A program made the translations under genes and the position numbers. Below the pieces are notes generated by a model. It searched no databases. It had not been told where the DNA came from and was given only the letters and a program-made list of their open reading frames with translations. From an uncultured Oscillospiraceae bacterium (lineage in GTDB: Bacteria; Bacillota; Clostridia; Oscillospirales; Oscillospiraceae), in contig CAKTTR010000012.1 of NCBI GenBank assembly GCA_934615645.1, positions 1 to 36,193 of the forward strand: 36,193 bases of DNA. The letters run 5' to 3'. This document shows positions 30,146-36,193 of this stretch, piece by piece (the stretch's first letter is position 1; every line of letters begins with the position of its first letter).

Positions 30146-31006
30146 TTATTGGGCCGCACTGCGCTGCAGCGCTGCAGGCCGGCAATAGCGGGCAATGGCT
30201 TGCGCCACGCCGTCACACTCGTTGCAGGCTGTCACACTGTCTGCGGCGCAGCGGACGTTTTGGGCTGCATTTTCCATCGCCACACCGATGCCAGCCGCCT
30301 CCAGCATCCCAATATCATTGCTGCCGTCGCCCAGCGCCATCGTGTTGCCCAGAGAGAGGCCCAGATGGTCGCACAGCACCCGCAGCGCCGTGTGCTTCCC
30401 GGCGTCTTTCCAGTTGAGCTCCAGGTTATTGGAGATCGACGAGCTGACCTGAATATCTGGGAAATCCCGCGCCAACCGGTCCACCAGGCCGGCACGGTCC
30501 CCCGGCTCTTTGAAATACAGCTGCACTTTTTGGACCGGGCCGCCCCGCTGCCGGATATAGTCCGCCAGCTTTGGCACCGGCCGCCGGAAACGCTTGAAGA
30601 GCTCTTTGGAATAGAAATTGGTAATGTACGTATCCGCCAGATCGTAATGCCGCTGCGAGGTCCAGGCGCAGTTATCCGCATAGCAGTCATAAATGACCGG
30701 GTACGGCTGCTGGTCGATATAAGAAAGCAGCGCCAGCGTGCGCTCCAGCGGGATCTGTGCGGAATAGATCTCCTGCGCCGCCGTTTTGTCATACACCGAG
30801 GCCCCGTTGCCGCAGATAAAATACCGGATCTCCGGCATCTGCTTCACCTGCTCCGGGATGATCGGGTAAATGCGCCCCGTCGCCGGGACAAGAAAGATGC
30901 CCTGCGCGGCTGCCGCCCGCAGCGCCGCCTGATTCGCCGGGGAGACCGTCTTATCCTCCCGCAAAAGTGTGCCGTCCAAATCGAAGGCGATCAGTTTTAT
31001 CTCCAT
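30146..31006 (-). CDS. Cof-type HAD-superfamily phosphatase
   Basis: A 286-residue protein. Motif I is 'LIAFDLDGTLLREDKTVS' (nucleophile D9, D11), motif II lies near 'VPATGR', and motif IV is 'MALGDGSNDIGMLEAAGIGVAMENA'. The large C2-type cap in the middle is typical of Cof/YidA-like sugar-phosphate or nucleotide phosphatases. The substrate cannot be told from sequence. ATG 31006 has GGGGAG six bases upstream; an upstream in-frame start at 31072 lies beyond its own promoter -10 and is rejected. It is transcribed opposite to its neighbours. Confidence 0.9.
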   Translation of the reverse strand: MEIKLIAFDLDGTLLREDKTVSPANQAALRAAAAQGIFLVPATGRIYPIIPEQVKQMPEIRYFICGNGASVYDKTAAQEIYSAQIPLERTLALLSYIDQQPYPVIYDCYADNCAWTSQRHYDLADTYITNFYSKELFKRFRRPVPKLADYIRQRGGPVQKVQLYFKEPGDRAGLVDRLARDFPDIQVSSSISNNLELNWKDAGKHTALRVLCDHLGLSLGNTMALGDGSNDIGMLEAAGIGVAMENAAQNVRCAADSVTACNECDGVAQAIARYCRPAALQRSAAQ

Positions 31007-31040
31007 GTCGTTCTCCCCATACCGCACAGCGGCGGTTCCA

Positions 31041-31087
31041 TGTGCTAATTCTAGCCTGATTATAGCACACATTCTGCAGGATTTCGA
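31041..31087 (-). promoter_or_regulatory. Promoter and putative operator of the HAD gene
   Basis: On the minus strand, TCGAAA (31087-31082) and an extended -10 TGCTATAAT (-10 hexamer 31064-31059) are separated by 17 bp. An inverted repeat TGTGCTA (31041-31047) / TAGCACA (31063-31069) overlaps the -10 and could be a repressor site. Confidence 0.6.
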
Positions 31088-31360
31088 CCCCTATCCAAAA
31101 ATTTCAACACCGCTTTTCCCTCTGCGCAGGACAGACTTTACGTTTTATAAACGTTCCATGCTGGGATGCCGGGAGAATACCACGCGTCACGCCCAGAATT
31201 TAGCGATTATTTACAATTCAGCAAGTAAATATTTGTCTTGAACCGTAAAAACATCGTTTTTTTCTTCATTATCGGTGAAAATATTGTATTTTTTGCATCA
31301 TGCTCAAAACGCCGCTGTCTTTTTTGTGAATAATGCCCGGGGCAAAAATTTGTTTTTCTA

Positions 31361-31389
31361 TTGCAAATTATTTTTTCGTCGATTATAAT
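31361..31389 (+). promoter_or_regulatory. Promoter of the ssnA leader
   Basis: TTGCAA (31361-31366) and a perfect TATAAT (31384-31389) are separated by 17 bp; transcription is expected to start near 31396, leaving a leader of about 160 bases. Confidence 0.85.
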
Positions 31390-31396
31390 TAGTATG

Positions 31397-31518
31397 ACAA
31401 GTGAAGACTGATAGCTGTAACGAAGTGCTGCGCGCACGGGCTTCAACTATCACTCAGCGCTGCTTGAGTGAAGGTGCTCCGAAAGGTATAACTATGTTCG
31501 GGCAACTTCACCTTTTTT
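31397..31518 (+). promoter_or_regulatory. Candidate riboswitch or attenuator in the ssnA leader
   Basis: Between promoter and ribosome site lies a strong intrinsic terminator: 31468-31483 pairs with 31497-31511 (14 of 15 positions plus one bulge), followed by CTTTTTT. An alternative hairpin CACTCA (31451-31456)/TGAGTG (31465-31470) uses the first bases of the terminator's left arm and also overlaps a third stem, TGATAG (31409-31414)/CTATCA (31447-31452). The latter encloses GAAG/CTTC and GTGC/GCAC. That is the layout of an aptamer, antiterminator and terminator. The sequence does not match purine, cobalamin, glycine, THF, guanidine or T-box leaders as I know them; a molybdenum-cofactor-type leader cannot be excluded. 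Confidence 0.65.
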
Positions 31519-31555
31519 ATACTCGTACTTAATTTTTTCCAAGGAGGAAACCCAC

Positions 31556-32896
31556 ATGTACATTCTTGCAAACGGTAGACTGATCACCCGCAGCGCCGAC
31601 ACCCCCTACCTGCCCGACGGCGGCGTAGTGATCGACGGCACCAAGATCAAAGAAGTCGGCACCACCAGCGACCTGAAGAAAAAGTATCCGGACGCTGAGT
31701 TTGTCGATGCCAAGGGCGGCGTCATCATGCCCGCTTTCATCAACGCGCATACGCACATCTACTCTTCCCTGTGCCGCGGCCTGTCCATTGTGGGCAACAA
31801 CCCCACCAACTTCCTGGAAGTCCTGGAGGGCACCTGGTGGTCCGTGGACCGCAAGCTGACCCTGCCGCGGACGAAGGCCTCTGCCGACTCCCTGTACCTG
31901 GATTGCATCAAGCAGGGCGTTACCACGATCTTTGACCACCATGCAGCTTACGGCGGCATCGAAGGCTCCCTGTTCCAGATCGCGGAATCCGCGAAGGAAT
32001 TTGGCATCCGCTCCTGCCTGTGTTACGAAGTTTCCGACCGTGACGGCGAGGACAAGGCCAAAGCCGCCATCAAGGAAAATGCAGATTTCATCACCTACTG
32101 CGAGAAGGAAAAGGACCCGATGCTGGCAGCGATGTTCGGCGGCCACGCTCTGTTCACCATCTCTGACAAGACCTTTGACCGCATGGTCGAAGCCAACAAC
32201 GGCCGTACCGGCTTCCACATCCACGTCTCCGAAGGCATGAACGACGTCTATGACAGCCTGCAGAACTATGGCCGCCGCCCCGTGCAGCGCCTGCAGGACC
32301 ATGGCATCCTGGGCCCGAAGACCATCCTGGGCCACTGCATCCACGTCAACACCGCTGAGATCGAGCTCATCAAGGAAACCGAGACGATGGTCGTCAACAA
32401 CCCCGAATCCAACATGAGCAACGCTGTCGGCATCTGCCCCGTTCTGCCGCTGTACAAGGCTGGCGTCCTGCTGGGCATGGGCACCGACCAGTACACCAAC
32501 GATATGCTCGAGTCCATCAAGGTCGCCCTGTGCTCGCAGCGCAGCAATGCCTGCATGCCCAACGTCGGCTGGTGCGAAGTGACCGACATGCTCTTCAAGA
32601 ACAACGCCAAGATCGGCGCGAAGTACTTCCCGGACAAGCTGGGCGTTCTGGAAGCCGGCGCTGCAGCTGACGTCATCGTCATGGACTACAAGCCCTACAC
32701 CCCGTTCTCCGACGCCAACATCGACGGCCATATGCTCTTCGGCATGACCGGCCGCCAGTGCCAGACCACCATCGCCAACGGCAAGATCCTCATGAAGGAC
32801 CGCGAGCTCATCGGCATCGACGAAGAAGCCGTCAACGCCCGCTGCCTGGAGCAGGCCAAGGGCCTGTGGGGCGAGCTGAACCACTGCCAGTACTAA
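31556..32896 (+). CDS. ssnA: SsnA-type amidohydrolase (putative aminohydrolase)
   Basis: A 446-residue amidohydrolase-superfamily protein. Metal ligands H65 and H67 are in 'FINAHTHIYSSLCRG'; further 'DHHAAYGG', 'GFHIHVSEGMND', 'LGHCIHVNTAEIEL' and the late Asp in 'LGMGTDQYTND' complete the barrel's metal and proton-shuttle set. Length and sequence follow E. coli SsnA. In E. coli and in gut anaerobes ssnA lies with ygfK, hydA, ygeW, ygeX and ygeY in the cluster linked to anaerobic purine/urate catabolism; its exact substrate is not settled. ATG 31556 has AAGGAGG eight bases upstream. Expression appears to be gated by the upstream terminator-containing leader. Biased codon use suggests high expression. 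Confidence 0.9.
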   Translation: MYILANGRLITRSADTPYLPDGGVVIDGTKIKEVGTTSDLKKKYPDAEFVDAKGGVIMPAFINAHTHIYSSLCRGLSIVGNNPTNFLEVLEGTWWSVDRKLTLPRTKASADSLYLDCIKQGVTTIFDHHAAYGGIEGSLFQIAESAKEFGIRSCLCYEVSDRDGEDKAKAAIKENADFITYCEKEKDPMLAAMFGGHALFTISDKTFDRMVEANNGRTGFHIHVSEGMNDVYDSLQNYGRRPVQRLQDHGILGPKTILGHCIHVNTAEIELIKETETMVVNNPESNMSNAVGICPVLPLYKAGVLLGMGTDQYTNDMLESIKVALCSQRSNACMPNVGWCEVTDMLFKNNAKIGAKYFPDKLGVLEAGAAADVIVMDYKPYTPFSDANIDGHMLFGMTGRQCQTTIANGKILMKDRELIGIDEEAVNARCLEQAKGLWGELNHCQY

Positions 32897-32925
32897 TTCT
32901 GACGCTGCAATCGCTGCAATACGAT

Positions 32926-32958
32926 GCGGCTGCCCGGCGGGATCGTCCGGGTAGCCGC
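32926..32958 (+). other. GC-rich hairpin between ssnA and ygfK (not a typical terminator)
   Basis: GCGGCT(G)CCCGG (32926-32937) pairs with CCGGG(T)AGCCGC (32947-32958) but no T-tract follows. ssnA and ygfK are probably co-transcribed, with this stem affecting mRNA stability or processing. The rest of the 181-base spacer shows no promoter. Confidence 0.55.
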
Positions 32959-33077
32959 CCTGCGGCATAAAAGCATCGGAGAAAACTGAAATACCGGCGC
33001 GCATCCTGCCGCCGACTGCCCGCCATCTCCGGCGCGGCCCCAAACGCAAATGCAACACAACACCAGGAGGAATTCAA

Positions 33078-36026
33078 ATGTCTGAAAGAATGTACCCGAT
33101 CCCCTTCAACGAATTGATGAACTGGATCACCACCGAATACGCCACCCAGGGCGAGATCTTCGGCATCCATAAAGCTTACTACGCCGGCGGCAAATCCCTG
33201 CCCATCTTCGGCGAAAAGATCGAGACCCCGTTCGGCCCCGCAGCAGGCCCCAACAGCCAGCTGTCGCAGAACATCATCGCCGCTTACATGGCAGGCGCCC
33301 GCTTCTTCGAGCTCAAGACCTGTCAGAAGATGGACGGCGAAGAACTGGCCGCATGTATTCCGCGTCCCTGCATCTGGACGAAGGACGAAGGCTACAACCA
33401 GGAATGGTCCACGGAGCTGACGATCCCCCAGGCACAGAACGAATACATCAAGGCTTGGTGCGCCCTGAAGCTCATCAGCAAGAAATTCGGCTTCGGCGAT
33501 CCGGACGGCTTTGTCTTTAACATGTCCGTTGGCTACGATTACGAAGGCGTCAAGGGCCCGAAGATCGACAGCTACATCAACAACATGAAGGACGCTTCCA
33601 ATTCCGAGCAGTTTAAGGAATGTCTTGCCGTCCTGACTGAGATGTTCCCGGAAGAGAAGGATTACATCGCTTCCATCAGCCCGAACGTCTCCCGTTCCGT
33701 CACCGTCTCCACCCTGCACGGCTGTCCTCCCCAGGAGATCGAGCGCATCGCTTCCTACCTGATCGCGGAGAAGGGCCTGCACACCTTTGTTAAGTGCAAC
33801 CCCACCATTCTGGGTTACGAGACCGCCCGCGCCATTCTGGACTCCATGGGCTATGACTACATCGTCTTCGACGATCATCACTTTAATGAAGACCTGCAGT
33901 GGGCCGACGCTGTCCCGATGTTCGAACGTCTGCAGGCGCTGGCAGACAGCAAGGGTCTGGAATTCGGCCTGAAGCTCTCCAACACCTTCCCCGTCGACAC
34001 CACCCGCGGCGAGCTGCCCAACGACGAAATGTACATGTCCGGCCGTTCCCTGTTCCCGCTGACCATCGAAATGTGCAACCGCATTTCCCGTCAGTTCAAG
34101 GGCAAGATGCGGATCTCCTTCGCCGGTGGCGCTGACGCATTCAACTGCGACCAGATCTTCGCAGCTGGCATTTGGCCCATCACCGTGGCGACCACCATTC
34201 TGAAGCCCGGCGGATACAACCGCCTCATCCAGATGTGCGAAAAGGTCGAAGGCATGCCCTTCAAGGCATTCGCCGGTACCGACTCCGCTGCCATCTCTGA
34301 TCTGAGCACCGCCAGCCACACCAACTGGCATCACACCAAGTCCATCAAGCCGATGCCGGAGCGCAAGTCCGACAAGAAGGTCCCCCTGATCGACTGTTTC
34401 ACGGCGCCCTGTAAGGGCGGCTGCCCCATCGAGCAGGATATCCCCGAGTACATTGAGCTGTGCCGCAAGGGTCTGTATGGCCCGGCCCTGAAGCTCATCA
34501 CAGAAAAGAACGCGCTGCCGTTCATCACCGGCACCATCTGCGCACACCGCTGCCAGAATAAGTGCACCCGGAATTTCTATGAAGAATCCGTCCAGATCCG
34601 TGACACGAAGCTGGAAGCCGCGAAGAAGGGCTACAACGCGCTGATGGCCTCCATCCGCAAGCCCGCTCCCGTCGCTGGCAAGAAAGTCGCCATCATCGGC
34701 GGCGGCCCGACCGGTATCGCAGCCGCTTACTTCCTGGGCCGCGCCGGTATCGCGACCACGATCTTCGAGCGTGAGAACCAGCTGGGCGGCGTGCCGCGTC
34801 ACGTCATCCCCGCATTCCGTATCTCTGACGAAGCCATCGACAAGGACGTCGCTCTGATGATGCAGTACGGCGTCGAAGTCAAGCTGGGCGCTCCGGCTCC
34901 CTCCGTTGACGAGCTCAAGGGCATGGGTTACACCCACATCCTGTTCGCAGTCGGCGCTTGGAAGGCTGGCGAGCTGGGCATTGAAGGCAATGTCGCAGGC
35001 GTCATCGGCTGGATGAAGGAAATGAAGGGCCAGGTCAAGCCGTGCCTGAGCGGCGATGTCGTCGTTGTCGGCGCTGGCAACACCGCGATGGACGCTGCCC
35101 GCGTTGCAAAGCGCATGGGCGCCCGTTCCACCATCGTCTACCGCCGTACGAAGAAGTACATGCCCGCTGACGAGCATGAGCTGCAGCTGGCCATTGACGA
35201 AGGCGTCAACTTCGTCGAGCTGGCCGCTCCTGTGAAGCAGGCTGACGGCAAGCTGCTGCTGAACGTCATGAAGCTGGGCGAGCCCGATGCTTCCGGCCGC
35301 CGCAGCCCCGTCGCCACCGGCGAGACCATGGAGATCCCCTGCGATCTGGTCATCTCCGCCATCGGCGAAAAGGTCGATTCCGAGCTCCTGAAGGCCAACG
35401 GCATCGAAGTTGATAGCAAGGGCCGTCCCGCATTCGAGACGAACGTTGCCGGTGTCTATGCCGCAGGCGACGCGACCCGCGGCCCGGCGACCGTCGTTGA
35501 AGGCATTGCCGACGCGGCGAAGTTTGCAGAGATCGTCATCGGGGAAGCGCATTCCTACGAGATCCCCGAGGAAGCTTATGTCACCAAGGCAGAGGCCATT
35601 GCCAAGAAGGCGACCCTCCATTGCTCCGCATGCGCTTGCTGCGAAGGCAGCCGCTGCGTCGACTGCAACACGGTTTGCGAAAACTGCGCAGATTCCTGCC
35701 CGAACCGTGCCAACGTCGTCATCAAGCTGACTGACGGCCGTCACGAGATCGTCCACATCGACAAGATGTGCAACGAGTGCGGCAACTGCACCCACTACTG
35801 CCCGTACGCTTCCGAGCCCTGCCACGACAAGTTCACCTTGTTCCAGACCGCGGAAGACTTTGTTGACTCCAAAAACGCTGGCGTCCTGTTCCTGGATGGC
35901 GATATGGTTCGCATCCGTCTGGATGGCGAGAAGGACGTTGACCTGAGCAAGGACAACGATCTGCCCGCCGACATCGAGACCTTGATTCTCACCATCAAGG
36001 AAAAGTACAGCTACCTGTACAAATAA
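33078..36026 (+). CDS. ygfK: YgfK-type FAD/4Fe-4S oxidoreductase (putative selenate reductase subunit)
   Basis: A 982-residue protein. The N-terminal ~430 residues resemble a dihydroorotate-dehydrogenase-like barrel ('FGPAAGPNSQLSQNIIAAYM', 'STLHGCPPQEIERIASYL'). Residues ~445-850 are a glutamate-synthase small-subunit-like part: Cys-rich 'APCKGGCPIEQDIPEY' and 'TICAHRCQNKCTRNFYEE', FAD site G541-G-G-P-T-G546, and NAD(P)H site G665-A-G-N-T-A. The C-terminus has a Cys cluster from C849 and a ferredoxin-type motif C898-x2-C-x2-C-x3-C908. It probably passes electrons from NAD(P)H to a substrate or partner molybdenum enzyme in purine-type catabolism; the 'selenate reductase' name is historical and not supported by context. 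ATG 33078 has AGGAGG upstream. Other cluster members would lie beyond the window. Confidence 0.9.
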   Translation: MSERMYPIPFNELMNWITTEYATQGEIFGIHKAYYAGGKSLPIFGEKIETPFGPAAGPNSQLSQNIIAAYMAGARFFELKTCQKMDGEELAACIPRPCIWTKDEGYNQEWSTELTIPQAQNEYIKAWCALKLISKKFGFGDPDGFVFNMSVGYDYEGVKGPKIDSYINNMKDASNSEQFKECLAVLTEMFPEEKDYIASISPNVSRSVTVSTLHGCPPQEIERIASYLIAEKGLHTFVKCNPTILGYETARAILDSMGYDYIVFDDHHFNEDLQWADAVPMFERLQALADSKGLEFGLKLSNTFPVDTTRGELPNDEMYMSGRSLFPLTIEMCNRISRQFKGKMRISFAGGADAFNCDQIFAAGIWPITVATTILKPGGYNRLIQMCEKVEGMPFKAFAGTDSAAISDLSTASHTNWHHTKSIKPMPERKSDKKVPLIDCFTAPCKGGCPIEQDIPEYIELCRKGLYGPALKLITEKNALPFITGTICAHRCQNKCTRNFYEESVQIRDTKLEAAKKGYNALMASIRKPAPVAGKKVAIIGGGPTGIAAAYFLGRAGIATTIFERENQLGGVPRHVIPAFRISDEAIDKDVALMMQYGVEVKLGAPAPSVDELKGMGYTHILFAVGAWKAGELGIEGNVAGVIGWMKEMKGQVKPCLSGDVVVVGAGNTAMDAARVAKRMGARSTIVYRRTKKYMPADEHELQLAIDEGVNFVELAAPVKQADGKLLLNVMKLGEPDASGRRSPVATGETMEIPCDLVISAIGEKVDSELLKANGIEVDSKGRPAFETNVAGVYAAGDATRGPATVVEGIADAAKFAEIVIGEAHSYEIPEEAYVTKAEAIAKKATLHCSACACCEGSRCVDCNTVCENCADSCPNRANVVIKLTDGRHEIVHIDKMCNECGNCTHYCPYASEPCHDKFTLFQTAEDFVDSKNAGVLFLDGDMVRIRLDGEKDVDLSKDNDLPADIETLILTIKEKYSYLYK

Positions 36027-36044
36027 GCAAGCATACACACCAAA

Positions 36045-36072
36045 AGGCGGTGCAGCATCTGCTGCACCGCCT
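36045..36072 (+). terminator. Hairpin after ygfK, possibly acting with the next repeat hairpin
   Basis: AGGCGGTGCAGCA (36045-36057) and TGCTGCACCGCCT (36060-36072) form a perfect 13-bp stem with a two-base loop. No T-tract follows, but the next hairpin two bases on has T5 in its 3' arm. Confidence 0.55.
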
Positions 36073-36073
36073 C

Positions 36074-36193
36074 GAGCTTGTCAAAAAAGTATTTTTGACA
36101 AGCTCTCAAATGCGATCCGCTTCGCTGGGCTCGCATTTGAAGGGGCTTGCACCCTGCTGCGCGCATAATTTCTGCGCTTTCAGCGCAGAAATT
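36074..36193 (+). repeat. Three-hairpin repeat family, copy C
   Basis: Hairpin 1 is GAGCTTGTCAAAAA (36074-36087) with TTTTTGACAAGCTC (36092-36105), loop AGTA. Hairpin 2 is TCAAATGCGA/TCGCATTTGA with a short apical loop. Linker GGGGCTTGCACCCTGCTGCG follows, then hairpin 3 AATTTCTGCGC/GCGCAGAAATT (36167-36193), which ends at the last base of the window. It is the simplest full copy of the family. Confidence 0.82.

Noticed and set aside
31397..31518. Cobalamin, purine, T-box or ANTAR-type leader for ssnA
   Set aside because: None of their core consensus strings is present, and the hexaloop of the alternative hairpin lacks the A1/G4 pattern of ANTAR targets.
32832..36038. A 1068-codon open frame on the minus strand opposite ygfK (and a 509-codon one at 31529-33058 opposite ssnA)
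   Set aside because: They mirror the codon bias of strongly supported plus-strand genes, have no ribosome sites and no recognisable domains. Long antisense frames are expected with C-ending codons.

Overview
The window looks like a chromosomal segment of a GC-rich, Gram-positive gut Clostridium, most likely Oscillospiraceae/Ruminococcaceae. The evidence is a PolC-type replicase, a BofA-like sporulation protein, the gene order uppS-cdsA-dxr-rseP-ispG-polC, strong AGGAGG ribosome binding sites, and intergenic repeats of the 'CCCTCAGTCAGC' type that I associate with that group. The genus cannot be fixed from the sequence alone.

Region 1 (1-6430) holds three tRNA genes (Trp, Thr, Leu) with mobile-element debris beside them. 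An IS256-family transposase tail follows tRNA-Trp. A minus-strand unit follows it: a MarR-type regulator, a DUF1538 membrane protein and a duplicated P-II-like protein. Between tRNA-Thr and tRNA-Leu lies a decayed prophage. It has a 5'-truncated MuF head protein ending in a DUF6883-like toxin domain, a 53-residue DUF4926-like probable immunity protein, an HK97 gp10-like protein and a broken scaffold gene.

Region 2 (6549-17928) is a housekeeping block: pyrH-frr, then about 850 bp of non-coding repeats, then the tightly overlapping uppS-cdsA-dxr-rseP-ispG-polC run (cell-wall lipid carrier, phospholipid and isoprenoid precursors, intramembrane protease, replication).

Region 3 (17929-26520) mixes repeat-rich spacers with udp (uridine phosphorylase), a bofA-like gene, a zinc-ribbon/Ig-like membrane protein divergent from a large Ser/Thr kinase with an Ig/FN3-like ectodomain, and a minus-strand unit of a 45-aa small ORF, truA, an ArsC-like protein and a small conserved protein.

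Region 4 (26521-36193) is metabolic: a corrinoid protein, a monomethylamine-methyltransferase (MtmB) homologue that carries Ser where pyrrolysine is expected, a GntR/UTRA regulator, a Cof-type HAD phosphatase on the minus strand, then ssnA (amidohydrolase) and ygfK (FAD/Fe-S oxidoreductase). ssnA and ygfK belong to the anaerobic purine/urate-type catabolic cluster known from enterobacteria and gut anaerobes. ssnA is preceded by a long leader containing a clear intrinsic terminator and competing hairpins, which looks like a riboswitch or attenuator.

The items most worth following are the non-pyrrolysine MtmB/corrinoid pair, the ssnA leader, the MuF-DUF6883 toxin/immunity pair, and two families of structured intergenic repeats: a ~345-bp element in two inverted copies and a three-hairpin element in three copies with compensatory changes.
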